DNA of 64,000 nucleotides from Streptomyces sp. NBC_00237. Its GTDB lineage: Bacteria > Actinomycetota > Actinomycetes > Streptomycetales > Streptomycetaceae. Shown piece by piece: positions 25,386 through 34,732 of this stretch (its first letter is position 1; every line of letters starts with the position of its first letter). The notes beneath the pieces were generated by a model that made no database searches, had not been told where the DNA came from, and saw only the letters and a list, made by a program, of their open reading frames with translations. Position numbers and translations under genes: made by a program. Where the stretch lies: contig NZ_JAPEMT010000001.1 in NCBI RefSeq assembly GCF_026342435.1, forward strand, positions 62,001 through 126,000. Reading direction: 5' to 3'.

Positions 25386-25409
25386 GCAGAAGGCATGCGG
25401 GCCTTCTGC
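25386..25409 (-). terminator. Terminator-like hairpin after the HerA-like gene
   Basis: Arms GCAGAAGGC and GCCTTCTGC (9 bp) with a six-base loop are followed on the minus strand by ACCGTTTT. It lies between the HerA-like stop and the VOC gene start. Confidence 0.6.
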
Positions 25410-25437
25410 CGTACAAGACCGGCCCCACGCCCCGAAC

Positions 25438-26997
25438 TCATCGCCGCCGACGCGACGTCCCGAAAATCGACCGGCTGATCTCTCTCCCCAACTGCGTCCC
25501 GATCGACCGGGCGAGGGACCTGAACATCCCGCTCCCCACCACCTGCTCGATCAACGACGGATCGTCCTTCTCCGCAGCAGATGCCGGAGCCGCCTGCGGA
25601 ACCGGGGCCGCCGCGACCTGGAGCTTCTCGTACGCCGACTCCCGGTCGACCGCCTCCGCGTAGCGCCCGTACAGCAGCGACGACTTCACGGCCCGTTCCA
25701 GCGCCTCCTCCCCCACCGGCCCCATCAGCGACTGCGGCGCCCGCAGCCTCGTCGCCGCAACCGGGGTCGGCGCCCCCTTCTCGCTCAGTACGGTGATGAC
25801 CGCCTCGCCCGTCCCGAGCGCCGTCAGCACTTCCTCCAGGTCGTACGGCGAGTTCGGGAAGGTCTTCACCGTCGCCTTGAGCGCCTTCGCGTCGTCCGGC
25901 GTGAACGCCCGCAGGGCGTGCTGCACCCGGTTGCCCAGCTGCGCCAGCACGTCCGAGGGAACGTCCTTCGGCGTCTGCGTCACGAAGAAGACGCCGACCC
26001 CCTTCGAGCGAATCAGCCGCACCGTCTGGGTGATCGACTCCAGGAACGCCTTCGACGCCCCGTTGAACAGCAGATGCGCCTCGTCGAAGAAGAAGACGAG
26101 CTTCGGCCGGTCCAGGTCCCCGACCTCCGGCAGGTCGTGGAACAGATCCGCCAGCAGCCACATCAAGAACGTCGAGAAGAGCTGCGGATTGCGCTGTACG
26201 GCCGCCAGCTCCAGCACCGAGACCAGGCCCCGCCCGTCCGGCGCCTGCCGCATCAGCTCGCTCGTGTCGAACTCCGGCTCCCCGAAGAACTCCCCCGCCC
26301 CCTGCTGCTCGAAGGCGGTGAGCGCGCGCAGGATGACCCCGGCCGTCACCGTCGACAGGCCGCCGATCCCCTTCAGCTCCGGCTTTCCCACGTCCGACGT
26401 CAGGAAGGCGACGACCGCCCGCAGATCCTTCAGATCGACGAGTTCCAGCCCTTTCGCGTCCGCGTAGTGGAAGATCAGGCCGAGCGACTGCTCCTGCGTC
26501 TGGTTGAGCTGCAGCACCTTCGACAGCAGGACGGGGCCGAAGCTCGTCACCGTCGCCCGCAGCGGAATCCCGGGCCCGATCCCGCCGAGTGCGTAGAACT
26601 CGCAGGGGTGGCCCGTCGCCGCCCACTCCTGGCCGACGGCCGCCGCCCGCTCCCGTACCTTCTCGTTCTCCTCACCCGGAGCGCTGATCCCGGAGACGTC
26701 GCCCTTGATGTCGGCCAGGAACACCGGCACGCCCTGCGCCGAGAGCTGTTCGGCGATCAGCTGGAGCGTCTTCGTCTTTCCGGTGCCGGTCGCCCCGGCC
26801 ACGAGCCCGTGCCGGTTGAGCATGGCGAGCGGGATGCGGATCTGTGCCCCGGGCAGGCAGACCCCGTCCCACAGCAGCGCGCCGAGATCGAGTGCGGGCC
26901 CGGTGAAGGCGTACCCGCCCGCGATGGCCGCCGCCTCGACCGGCATTCCGGACGCCGTCGACTCGCTCATGTCACCGGAGGGGGTACTTCCGCTCAT
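25438..26997 (-). CDS. HerA-like ATPase/helicase, DUF853 family
   Basis: Cytoplasmic P-loop ATPase of the HerA/FtsK superfamily (DUF853, YjgR-like). Walker A GATGTGKT is at residues 68-75, an AEQLSAQGVPVFLADIKGDVSG strand follows, Walker B is LVFFFDEAHLLF, and FFVTQTPKDVP and NRVQHALRAFTPDD complete the core. The C-terminal 80 residues form a linker and a basic tail (ISRSIFGTSRRRR). DNA processing is inferred from the family; no nuclease (NurA) gene is next to it. The ATG at 26997 has GGGAG upstream. It is divergent from the 98-residue gene at 27086. Confidence 0.9.
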   Translation of the reverse strand: MSGSTPSGDMSESTASGMPVEAAAIAGGYAFTGPALDLGALLWDGVCLPGAQIRIPLAMLNRHGLVAGATGTGKTKTLQLIAEQLSAQGVPVFLADIKGDVSGISAPGEENEKVRERAAAVGQEWAATGHPCEFYALGGIGPGIPLRATVTSFGPVLLSKVLQLNQTQEQSLGLIFHYADAKGLELVDLKDLRAVVAFLTSDVGKPELKGIGGLSTVTAGVILRALTAFEQQGAGEFFGEPEFDTSELMRQAPDGRGLVSVLELAAVQRNPQLFSTFLMWLLADLFHDLPEVGDLDRPKLVFFFDEAHLLFNGASKAFLESITQTVRLIRSKGVGVFFVTQTPKDVPSDVLAQLGNRVQHALRAFTPDDAKALKATVKTFPNSPYDLEEVLTALGTGEAVITVLSEKGAPTPVAATRLRAPQSLMGPVGEEALERAVKSSLLYGRYAEAVDRESAYEKLQVAAAPVPQAAPASAAEKDDPSLIEQVVGSGMFRSLARSIGTQLGREISRSIFGTSRRRR

Positions 26998-27085
26998 CGT
27001 TTGCTCCCGTTCTGGCGCTGAATACGACCTTTGCATCCCTCCCTCATGGCTGCGCCCGGAGCACCTTCCCCGGTAGGCTTTCCGT

Positions 27086-27382
27086 GTGATCTTCAAGCGC
27101 ATCGGAAACGGCCGGCCGTACCCCGACCACGGCCGGGAAAGCACCCGGCAGTGGGCGGACGTCGCGCCGCGCCCGGTCCGCCTCGATCAGCTCGTCACCA
27201 CCAAGGGCCAGCTGGACCTGGAGACCCTCCTCGCCGAGGACTCCACCTTCTACGGCGACCTCTTCGCGCACGTCGTGAAGTGGCAGGGCGATCTGTATCT
27301 GGAGGACGGACTGCACCGCGCGGTCCGCGCCGCGCTCCAGCAGCGCCAGGTGCTGCACGCCCGCGTCCTCGACATGGGCTGA
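27086..27382 (+). CDS. Conserved actinobacterial 98-residue protein
   Basis: Small soluble protein, conserved as far as I can recall among Streptomyces but without an assigned function. It has a conserved-looking core: PRPVRLDQLVTTKGQLDLETLLAEDSTFYGDLFAHVVKWQGDLYLEDGLHRAVRAALQQ. The DQLVTT...GDLYLEDGLHRAVRAAL pattern recalls ParB/Srx-like folds, where a loop leads to a GxHR motif; this is a guess. GTG start. It is divergent from the HerA-like gene, 88 bp apart. Confidence 0.7.
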   Translation: MIFKRIGNGRPYPDHGRESTRQWADVAPRPVRLDQLVTTKGQLDLETLLAEDSTFYGDLFAHVVKWQGDLYLEDGLHRAVRAALQQRQVLHARVLDMG

Positions 27383-27484
27383 CTGCGGCCGGTCCCTAAC
27401 TGGACGGACGCACAAGGGACTTCCGGGCCCGTCAGGCATCTGCCACGGCACTCGGGTGTCCCATTGGCCCTTTTGGGTCGGTCA

Positions 27485-27511
27485 TTGACCCATTCGTTGA
27501 TCATTTAGTAC
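27485..27511 (+). promoter_or_regulatory. Candidate promoter of the LytR_C gene
   Basis: TTGACC (27485-27490) and TAGTAC (27506-27511) resemble -35 and -10 elements but are only 15 bases apart. They lie in a locally AT-rich patch 33 bases before the ATG. Confidence 0.35.
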
Positions 27512-27543
27512 GCATTCGCTCCGGACGGCACTACGCTGCGCCC

Positions 27544-28185
27544 ATGAGCATGCTGACTCCCCCCGGCATGGGCGGAAAGTACCGCATCACGGGTAACGCC
27601 TATCCCCGGATGCGCCGTCCCCACCGCCGTCGCCGGATCATCGTCCTGGCCGTCGCGGCCGTCGTCGCGCTCAGCCTGGCCGGGTGGGGAACGATGCAGC
27701 TCATCGACGTCTTCACGGGGGGCGAGAAGAAGGCCGTGGCGGGCGCGAAGAAGCCCGACTGCAAGCCCGCGGCGACCACCCCCGCCCTCCCGGCGAAGAA
27801 CGCGGGGAAGCTCCCCAAGCCCGCAGCGATCAAGATCAACGTCTACAACGCGACCGTACGCGGCGGCCTCGCCAAGCAGGTCGCCGATGAGCTCAAGAAG
27901 CGCGGCTTCAACGTCGTCAAGTTCGAGAACGCGCCCAAGGAGTACGACAAGAAGGTCAAGGCCACCGCCCTGCTCGTCGGTGCGCCCACGTCCCTGGAGG
28001 GCCAGCTGCCGGTGCTCGGCACGCAGCTGAAGGGCGCCGAGACCAAGGCCGACGCCCGGGGCACCCAGGAGGTCGACTTCATCATCGGCAACGCCTTCAA
28101 GGCCCTGGACGCCAAGAAGGACGCGGACACGGCCCTGGCCGCCCTGGCCAAGCCCGCCCCCGCGCCCTCCGGCGACAAGTGCTGA
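27544..28185 (+). CDS. Membrane-anchored LytR_C domain protein
   Basis: A basic cytoplasmic start (RMRRPHRRRRII) and a single transmembrane helix (residues about 32-55) precede an extracytoplasmic LytR C-terminal-type domain (about 95-190: KINVYNATVRGGLAKQVADELKKRGFNVVKFENAP). The catalytic LytR-CpsA-Psr domain is absent, so it probably binds cell-wall or partner proteins rather than transferring polymers. The protein ends in a Pro/Ala tail and Cys. ATG start at 27544. Monocistronic, convergent with upp. Confidence 0.87.
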   Translation: MSMLTPPGMGGKYRITGNAYPRMRRPHRRRRIIVLAVAAVVALSLAGWGTMQLIDVFTGGEKKAVAGAKKPDCKPAATTPALPAKNAGKLPKPAAIKINVYNATVRGGLAKQVADELKKRGFNVVKFENAPKEYDKKVKATALLVGAPTSLEGQLPVLGTQLKGAETKADARGTQEVDFIIGNAFKALDAKKDADTALAALAKPAPAPSGDKC

Positions 28186-28292
28186 GTACGCCGCTCCCGT
28201 ACGAGTGACACGCACGCGAGTGACATGTGCTGCTAATGACGCGCACGGCCAGTGACACGCACGCGAGCGCGTAGCTCCCGTACGGGGAAGAA

Positions 28293-28928
28293 CTACTCCG
28301 CGGTGCCGTACATGCGGTCGCCCGCGTCGCCCAGACCCGGCACGATGTAGCCGTTCTCGTTGAGGCGCTCGTCGACCGAGGCCGTCACGACCGTCACCGG
28401 CGTCCCCGCCAGCTCGCGCTCCATGACCTCCACGCCCTCCGGCGCGGCGAGCAGCACCACGGCGGTGACGTCGTCCGCACCGCGCTTGATGAGCTCCTGG
28501 ATGGCCGCCACCAGCGTGCCGCCGGTCGCCAGCATCGGGTCGAGGACGTACACCTGGCGGCCGGAGAGGTCCTCCGGCATCCGGGTCGCGTACGTCTCCG
28601 CCTGGAGGGTCTCCTCGTTGCGGATCATGCCGAGGAAGCCCACTTCGGCGGTCGGCAGCAGCCGGACCATGCCGTCGAGCATGCCGAGCCCGGCCCGCAG
28701 GATCGGGACGACCAGGGGGCGGGGGTAGGACAGCTTGACGCCCGTGGTCGCGACGACCGGCGTTTCGATGTCGACCTGCTCGGTGCGCACGTCCCGGGTG
28801 GCCTCGTACGCGAGCAGGGTGACCAGCTCGTCGGCGAGGCGCCGGAAGGTGGGGGAATCGGTGCGCTTGTCGCGCAGCGTGGTGAGTTTGTGCGCCACCA
28901 GCGGGTGGTCGACGACGTGTATCCGCAT
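28293..28928 (-). CDS. upp: Uracil phosphoribosyltransferase
   Basis: Pyrimidine salvage enzyme making UMP from uracil and PRPP. The type I PRPP loop is [15 protein letters not shown] and the uracil-binding end is [20 protein letters not shown]. Length (211 residues) is normal. The ATG at 28928 opens [21 protein letters not shown], the canonical start. It is divergent from the 70-residue gene at 29097. The downstream region (28190-28290) holds imperfect direct repeats (CACGCACGCGAG and GTGACA units). Confidence 0.97.
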   Translation of the reverse strand: MRIHVVDHPLVAHKLTTLRDKRTDSPTFRRLADELVTLLAYEATRDVRTEQVDIETPVVATTGVKLSYPRPLVVPILRAGLGMLDGMVRLLPTAEVGFLGMIRNEETLQAETYATRMPEDLSGRQVYVLDPMLATGGTLVAAIQELIKRGADDVTAVVLLAAPEGVEVMERELAGTPVTVVTASVDERLNENGYIVPGLGDAGDRMYGTAE

Positions 28929-29096
28929 GTTTCCACAGTAACCGGGCGTGCCGGGCCCCTGCTCCCCCACGAACCCGCCCCGACCGGGTCGAACGGCCCT
29001 TCCGGTGGTGCGCGACACTCCCGGCTCGCATCATCCCCCCACCCGGAGGGAAGGTGAAGACGTACCAAACACGCCTCATCAGGACGGTGCGGGCCC

Positions 29097-29309
29097 ATGA
29101 CGCAGCAGCCAGAACAGGACACACTCCACGCCGAGCAGCTCTCGGACGAACAGCGCGCCCAGGAGTCCGACGCGGCCAGGAGGCGTCGACGCGCCCAGTT
29201 CCTGCGCGAACTCAACGAGGCCAAGGAACTGCGCGACCGGGTCCAGCCGAGGCGTGCCAGGGCGGCGAGAATGCGCCAGCAGATGCGGATGCGCACCTTC
29301 CGCTGGTAG
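29097..29309 (+). CDS. Small basic protein, unknown function
   Basis: The 70-residue protein is mostly alpha-helical and highly charged: an acidic N-terminal half (PEQDTLHAEQLSDEQRAQ) and an Arg-rich C-terminal half (RRRRRAQFLRELNEAKELRDRV, RMRQQMRMRTFRW). It looks like a short nucleic-acid or ribosome-associated protein but nothing identifies it. The ATG follows CGGGCCC without a clear ribosome site. It is divergent from upp. Confidence 0.6.
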   Translation: MTQQPEQDTLHAEQLSDEQRAQESDAARRRRRAQFLRELNEAKELRDRVQPRRARAARMRQQMRMRTFRW

Positions 29310-29486
29310 CCACCGGCAGTCGTACGAATGGCCCGAAGACCCCTGCGAACTGCTCACCCACCGGACTGATGCACGACGCAAGAGCGGAAGACATCCCGCT
29401 CGGGCCAGGTTTCTGCCACGATTCCGAGTGGGCGGGGCCGTCTGAGCACCGCTGAATCGTCACCTCTTACCAGTGGGAGAGTCACG

Positions 29487-30041
29487 GTGTACTTCGCCGC
29501 ACTGCTCGCGCGCACCGAAGACGGATGGGAAGCGAGCGACACGGAGCTCGACGACGTGGAGTCCCTTGCGGACCTCGTCGAACTTGCCCGCGAGGGCTCG
29601 GTGGACGACGACATGGTGCTCGTCTTCATCGAGCAGGAGGACGCCTGGTTCGGCGTCGTCCGCGTCGAGGAACTGGAGGACCCACGGATCTACGTCTCCG
29701 ACGCAGCCGCGGCCGCCCGTTCCTCGTACGGAGAAATCCTCACCGACGAACTGCTCGGCTCCGACGACGATGTCGACGTCGAAGCCGACCTGGAAGCGCT
29801 GGACCTCGACGGCACCGAGGACGGCGAGAGCGAAACGGGGGACCCGGAGGACACAGAGTCCGACGTCGTGGCGCTCGTTCCGGCCCAGGGGGGTCCCGCG
29901 GTCGCGGGTCCGGCCGGGGACCGGCAGATCCTGGTCGACCTGGGCATGACCGAGAAGGAGCTCCTGGGACTCGACAGCGACGCGCTGTCGGCGATCGCCG
30001 AGGCGCTGGGGGCCGCGGAGATCCTGGAGGCCGTGCGCTAG
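29487..30041 (+). CDS. tRNA adenosine deaminase-associated protein
   Basis: This acidic 184-residue protein is found beside tadA in actinobacteria. The first 85 residues (YFAALLARTEDGWEASDTELDDVESLADLVELAR) form a conserved domain. A long Asp/Glu-rich linker (about 90-130) and a short helical C-terminal domain (ILVDLGMTEKELLGLDSDALSAIAEALGAAEILEAVR) follow. The GTG start is at 29487. The TAG stop shares its last base with the tadA GTG, so translation is coupled. A role in tRNA editing is inferred only from this partnership. Confidence 0.88.
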   Translation: MYFAALLARTEDGWEASDTELDDVESLADLVELAREGSVDDDMVLVFIEQEDAWFGVVRVEELEDPRIYVSDAAAAARSSYGEILTDELLGSDDDVDVEADLEALDLDGTEDGESETGDPEDTESDVVALVPAQGGPAVAGPAGDRQILVDLGMTEKELLGLDSDALSAIAEALGAAEILEAVR

Positions 30042-30607
30042 TGGTCGAGGAGGTCCCCCCGTCCGATCCCGACGAGCTGCCGGGCCGCGCGCCCGATCCC
30101 GTACGCGATCCATGGCGTACGGCGATGACGCGCGCCCTGGCCGAGGCGGCGGCGGCGGCCCGGTCCGGCGATGTGCCGGTCGGTGCCGTGCTGCTGTCCC
30201 CGGCCGGGGAGGTCCTGGCGACCGGGCACAACGAACGCGAGCTGCACGGCGACCCGACCGCGCACGCCGAGGTCCTGGCCATCCGGCGGGGCGCGGAGAA
30301 GCTGAACAGCATGGCGGCGCGCAGCGCCTCGAACAAGGGGGGTGACGGGCGACGGGCGGGAGAGTGGCGGCTGAACGGGTGCACGCTGGTCGTCACCCTG
30401 GAGCCGTGCACGATGTGCGCGGGCACGATCCAGCAGTCGCGCCTGGAGCGGGTCGTGTACGGGGCCCGCGACGAGAAGGCCGGGGCCGCGGGCTCGCTCT
30501 GGGACCTGCTGCGGGACCGGCGGCTCAACCACCGGCCCGAGGTGATCGCCGGAGTGCGCGAGGAGGAGTGCGCGGAGCAGCTGACCGCGTTCTTCCGGGG
30601 GCGGTGA
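30041..30607 (+). CDS. tadA: tRNA adenosine(34) deaminase
   Basis: TadA converts A34 to inosine in tRNA-Arg(ACG), the very tRNA encoded at 55380-55452. The zinc site is H75-A-E77 and PCTMC (C123, C126), with the catalytic Glu. An insertion of about 15 residues (SASNKGGDGRRAGEWR) lies before the second motif. The GTG at 30041 overlaps the upstream stop; it adds a 28-residue Pro/Asp extension before the usual start region, for which ATG 30125 is an alternative. Coupled to the deaminase-associated gene. Confidence 0.92.
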   Translation: MVEEVPPSDPDELPGRAPDPVRDPWRTAMTRALAEAAAAARSGDVPVGAVLLSPAGEVLATGHNERELHGDPTAHAEVLAIRRGAEKLNSMAARSASNKGGDGRRAGEWRLNGCTLVVTLEPCTMCAGTIQQSRLERVVYGARDEKAGAAGSLWDLLRDRRLNHRPEVIAGVREEECAEQLTAFFRGR

Positions 30608-30664
30608 TTCCGCGGGCGGTGGCGGGCCTGCGGAGATGAGTTTCGGAGCACTGCCCCGCGTGTA

Positions 30665-30670
30665 CTAGAC
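30665..30670 (+). promoter_or_regulatory. -10 element of tRNA-Ser(CGA)
   Basis: TAGACT, a near-perfect housekeeping -10, ends nine bases before the tRNA 5' end. The -35 is less clear (TTTCGG at about 30639). Confidence 0.55.
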
Positions 30671-30678
30671 TCTGTCTC

Positions 30679-30768
30679 GGTAGCGTGTCCGAGTGGCCTA
30701 AGGAGCACGCCTCGAAAGCGTGTGATGGTGCAAGCTATCCGTGGGTTCAAATCCCACCGCTACCGCCA
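30679..30768 (+). tRNA. tRNA-Ser (anticodon CGA)
   Basis: Acceptor GGTAGCG pairs with CGCTACC (30758-30764), the discriminator is G, and CCA is encoded at 30766-30768. The anticodon loop CTCGAAA gives CGA. The long variable arm and GGTTCAAATC T loop are normal for serine. Confidence 0.95.
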
Positions 30769-30772
30769 TCAG

Positions 30773-30808
30773 AAGAAAGCCCCTCCGGGATTCCGGAGGG
30801 GCTTTCTT
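30773..30808 (+). terminator. Strong terminator after tRNA-Ser(CGA)
   Basis: Perfect 16-bp arms (AAGAAAGCCCCTCCGG and complement) with a GATT loop. The A-rich left and T-rich right ends make it effective on both strands. Confidence 0.88.
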
Positions 30809-30998
30809 CATGCCTCGCACCCCCTCGCACCCCCTCGCCCCCTCCTCGCCCACCCGAGACGCCCCCCGTGACGCGCCCCCGGGACGCGCCCCCGTTCGGC
30901 CGTATCGGGACAAAAGGTATGCCTTTCCGTTTAGCGTTCTGCCTGATCGCGGGGCCGGGCGCCCGCCTGTCCCTTCGCGGGTACGGAAGAGGCAGAGC

Positions 30999-33900
30999 AT
31001 GCGACGGATTCTGGCTGCCGTGACGGCGGTGCTGACCAGCACCGCTCTCCTGGGCGCAGCCGCACCAGCCCATCTGGCGGACCAGCCGCCTCCGGAGGAG
31101 AAGCGGGCCGCCGCAGGGCCGGGAGTGGTCTATCCGCTGCTCTCCAACGACCCGCAGATCAACAAGAACGACCTCCTGGGCGACCACCGGATCGTCAACG
31201 GCGACGTCATCAAGAGCGCCTGGGACGGGCAGAAGGGCCCCGACGGGCGACCCGGCGTACGCAGGCTGGACTACGACTTCGCGGGCGGCGGCGGCTGGTA
31301 CTACGGCGAGAAGCTGTGGGGCGGCAGCGGTGACAACGTCTACCTCGACCGGGACGACTTCTTCCGCGGCGTGAGGGGCCGGGGCGACGAGAAGGTCACG
31401 CTGGACCGGATCCGGCTGAAGATCAAGCCGATGGGTCCGGCGGGCAAGAAGGTCGAGCTGTTCATCGGGCTCCAGGACAAGGCGGGCAAGAAAGCCTGGC
31501 ACGTCCAGGAGTTCGCGGCCGGGGACGCCTGGCAGACGGTCGACCTGCCGCTGGATTTCACCGACCGGACGGTGTGGAACGCCGGTTCGCCCGGCGACGT
31601 CGATCCGAAGCACTTGGTGAACTTCCTCGTCAACGAGGACCCGGCGCCCGCCGACGGCATCCAGAAGGGCACGATCCTGGTCGACGACATCGAGTTCGTC
31701 GACAGCGACGGGACGCCGGAGGACTTCGCCACCGCTTCCGACGACCGCGTGCTGGAGCTCGCCGAGAAACGGGCCTTCCAGTACTTCGTGGACTACTACC
31801 ACGAGAAGAGCGGGCTCTGGCAGTCCGAGACGACCAAGCTCTGGCAGATCAACATCTCGGCGACCGGATACGGTCTGAGCGCGATGGCGATCGGCGAGGA
31901 CCGGGGCTGGATCACCAGGGACGAGGCGCTGGGCCGCGTACGGAACACGCTGAAGAAGCTCTACGAGGGCCAGCGGGCCGGGTCCGACCCCGAGGACACC
32001 GTCCACCAGAACGGGTACCGGGGGCTGTACTGGCACTGGACCAACAGCGAGGGCAAGCGCGCCTTCGGCGAGCTGTCGACGGTCGACTCCGGATTCCTGC
32101 TGATGGGCGTCCAGCACATCCGCGAGCACTACCGGGACGTGCCGGACGTCGTGGACATGGCAACGAAGATCACCGAGCGGGTCGACTGGGACTGGATGAC
32201 GGACAAGCGGCCGGGGAAGGTGCCGTTCCCGTACTTCAGCTGGTACCCGGACTCCTTCTGCACTGCGCGGATCAAGCCGGAGGAGCGGATTCCGGCGGCG
32301 GGCGGGCACGGCTGTCACCTGGACGAGCACTGGGACCGGCCGACCGACGAGGGCTTCGTCGTGCAGTTGCAGGCGGCCGGGTCGACGACGCATCCGGCGC
32401 CGACCGACGCCTGGTTCGCGTGGTCGCGGGAGCGGCGTGCGTACAAGGGCATCGAGCTGGTGCCGACCTTCGAGGGCTCGATGTTCGCGTACATGTTCAC
32501 GCACGGCTGGATCGACTTCAAAAGGCTCGGCAAGGAAACCCTGCCGGGGCAGCAGGACCAGGCGGTCGACTGGGCGGAGAACACCGGGCTCGCGGCGAAG
32601 GCGGCGCGGCAGTTCGCCATCGACCAGCACGACGTGCTGCCGGACATCATGACGGAGTACGGGAAGGACGCCTGGGGCCGCAGTGACGCGGACGGGCCGC
32701 CGGCCGACCCGGACGACGCGGAGAAGAACGGCAGTTACCGGGTCTACGGGTCGCCCCCGCTGCGCGGCGGGCACGTCCACAGCGACAACACGCTCCAGCC
32801 GCACGCGGCCGGTTCGGTCGTTCCCTTCCTCCCGGCCGAGTCGATCGCTGCCGTACGGCACTTCATGCAGGTGCCCGGGGTCTGGCACCCGCGCCTCGGG
32901 CTCAACTACTCGTACACGCGCAAGGCGTTGAGCGCGGCGGAGCTGGGAGAGGCGTACGAGAAGAACAAGAAGCCGGGGACGAGCGCGGAGGACGCCGCCG
33001 AGGACAAGGCGTTCGAGCAGAAGAACGCCGCCGACCATCCGGGACTGCCCTGGTACGCGCGCAAGCTGTCCGGGATGAGCCAGGGCGGCATGATGCTCGC
33101 CATCGACAACCACCTGCACCAGGGCAAGGTGCAGCGCGACACGATGCGCAGCCCCGACCTGCGGAGGGCGATCTGCGCGCCCTGGCCGAACGACGTGGTC
33201 TGCAAGGACTCCGACCTGGAGGTCACGGTCGCCCCGGCCGGGTCCGTGGCCGAGAAGGGCAAGCCGCACAAGGTGAGTGTCAGCGTCACCAACAAGGGGC
33301 CCGACGCCGCCGTGGACGCGGTCGTGGCGATCACGCCGGGTCCGGGGCTGACCCTGACCGGGGCCGCCGCGGACGGGAAGATTCCGGCGCTCGCCGTGGG
33401 TGCGACCGTCACGCGCGAGATCGAGGTGACCGGCTCCGTACCCGGTGACGTGAAGGTCGACGCGGCGGTGACGTCGGTGGAGACCATCGACAAGGTGGCG
33501 GCCAACGACAAGGCGTCCGGTCCTTTCGAGGTCGTGGACGCGCCGGTCGTGCCGCCGGTGGAGCAGCGGAGCGACGTCGGGACGCGGGTGACCGCCCCGT
33601 CAGGCGACGCCGAGACCGGCAAGCCGTACAGGGTCCTGGTCACCTTCGCCAACCACGGCCCGGACGCGGCGAAGGACGCCGTCGTGAAGATCAACCCGGG
33701 TGCCGGGCTCGCGCCCGCCGGGGAGATCGAGTGGAAGGTTCCGGCGCTGGCCGTCGGACAGTCGGTGACCCGCGAGGTCGAGGTGACGGGCTCCGCGCCG
33801 GGCGAGGGCTCGGTCACCGCGTCGCTGGGCTCGCTCGGCACGGTCGACCCGACGCCGGGGAACGACACCGGGACCGTCACCTTCGGGGTGAAGAACCCGG

Positions 33901-34637
33901 TCGTCGTACAGCCGGTGGCCTTCGGGAAGGCGGACGTACGGGTCACGGTGCGCGCCGAGCGGACCGCCGTCGCGGTCGGCGAGCGCGTCGGGGTCACGGT
34001 GACCGCGTCCAACAAGGGCCCGGCGAAGGCCGAGAACGTGTCCGTACGGGTCGAAGGGGGCTCCGGGCTCACCCTGGCCACGAGCCGCGCCGCGGCCCCG
34101 CAGAGCTGGACCGTGGGCGACCTTCCGCCGGGCGGCAGCGCCAGCCGGGTGTACGTCACCACGGCGGGCCGCACGGGCGCGGCACCGCTCACCGCGACCG
34201 TCACGGGCAGCAACGTGCACCGCCCGGGGCCGGTGGACGACGACAGGGCACACCTGACGTTCCAGGTCGGGCAGGCGCCGGTGGCCGTACGGCCGAAGCC
34301 GGTCGGACAGGCGCCGGTCGGGCCGACGACCGGCGGGCACAAGCCGGGGCCCGGCCTGCCGGGGCCGCAGGCCGCCCGGGTCAGGGCCCTGCCCCAGGCC
34401 GGATCCCGGGCCGGGTCCCAGGCCGAGTCCAGGGCCGGATCCCGGGCCCAGGTCCAGTACGTCCAGCCGGTCTCCGGCAGCAGCGGCAGCGGCACCCACC
34501 GCACCCTCGCCTCGGGCGGCGTCGGCGTCGACCCGGCGGTGTGGGCGGTCGGCGCGCTGCTCTGCTTCGGACTCGGTACGACCGTCTACCGGGCGGCGTC
34601 CGGATCCCGAGGGGGCGCCCGGCACAGGCGGCGGTAG
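30999..34637 (+). CDS. Secreted glycoamylase-domain protein with three DUF11 repeats
   Basis: A 1,212-residue surface enzyme. Order: signal peptide (MRRILAAVTAVLTSTALLGAAAPA), a beta-rich carbohydrate-binding-like domain (about 45-240), and a glycoamylase domain of PF10091 type (about 250-720). In it PYFSWYPDSF, TDEGFVVQLQAAGSTTHPAP and PTFEGSMFAYMFTHGWIDF match the family; related enzymes are GH144 beta-1,2-glucanases. Three DUF11 modules follow (about 735-835, 860-960, 975-1075; each with a NKGPDA-type motif), then a Pro/Gly and Ser/Gln/Arg low-complexity stalk, LASGG, one membrane helix (about 1178-1200) and an RRR tail. The start is the ATG at 30999 with GGAAGAGG upstream. The exact glucan is unknown. 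Confidence 0.88.
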   Translation: MRRILAAVTAVLTSTALLGAAAPAHLADQPPPEEKRAAAGPGVVYPLLSNDPQINKNDLLGDHRIVNGDVIKSAWDGQKGPDGRPGVRRLDYDFAGGGGWYYGEKLWGGSGDNVYLDRDDFFRGVRGRGDEKVTLDRIRLKIKPMGPAGKKVELFIGLQDKAGKKAWHVQEFAAGDAWQTVDLPLDFTDRTVWNAGSPGDVDPKHLVNFLVNEDPAPADGIQKGTILVDDIEFVDSDGTPEDFATASDDRVLELAEKRAFQYFVDYYHEKSGLWQSETTKLWQINISATGYGLSAMAIGEDRGWITRDEALGRVRNTLKKLYEGQRAGSDPEDTVHQNGYRGLYWHWTNSEGKRAFGELSTVDSGFLLMGVQHIREHYRDVPDVVDMATKITERVDWDWMTDKRPGKVPFPYFSWYPDSFCTARIKPEERIPAAGGHGCHLDEHWDRPTDEGFVVQLQAAGSTTHPAPTDAWFAWSRERRAYKGIELVPTFEGSMFAYMFTHGWIDFKRLGKETLPGQQDQAVDWAENTGLAAKAARQFAIDQHDVLPDIMTEYGKDAWGRSDADGPPADPDDAEKNGSYRVYGSPPLRGGHVHSDNTLQPHAAGSVVPFLPAESIAAVRHFMQVPGVWHPRLGLNYSYTRKALSAAELGEAYEKNKKPGTSAEDAAEDKAFEQKNAADHPGLPWYARKLSGMSQGGMMLAIDNHLHQGKVQRDTMRSPDLRRAICAPWPNDVVCKDSDLEVTVAPAGSVAEKGKPHKVSVSVTNKGPDAAVDAVVAITPGPGLTLTGAAADGKIPALAVGATVTREIEVTGSVPGDVKVDAAVTSVETIDKVAANDKASGPFEVVDAPVVPPVEQRSDVGTRVTAPSGDAETGKPYRVLVTFANHGPDAAKDAVVKINPGAGLAPAGEIEWKVPALAVGQSVTREVEVTGSAPGEGSVTASLGSLGTVDPTPGNDTGTVTFGVKNPVVVQPVAFGKADVRVTVRAERTAVAVGERVGVTVTASNKGPAKAENVSVRVEGGSGLTLATSRAAAPQSWTVGDLPPGGSASRVYVTTAGRTGAAPLTATVTGSNVHRPGPVDDDRAHLTFQVGQAPVAVRPKPVGQAPVGPTTGGHKPGPGLPGPQAARVRALPQAGSRAGSQAESRAGSRAQVQYVQPVSGSSGSGTHRTLASGGVGVDPAVWAVGALLCFGLGTTVYRAASGSRGGARHRRR

Positions 34638-34662
34638 GCACGCGCCGGATCCCGCAGGGGTG

Positions 34663-34704
34663 AACCAGAAGCCCCGGCCTTGGGGGAGGCCGGGGCTTCT
34701 GGTT
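34663..34704 (+). terminator. Terminator after the glycoamylase gene
   Basis: Perfect 17-bp arms (AACCAGAAGCCCCGGCC and complement) with an 8-base loop, followed by GTTCGT. Confidence 0.85.
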
Positions 34705-34732
34705 GTTCGTGGGGGCGGGAGAAGATGAGGAC

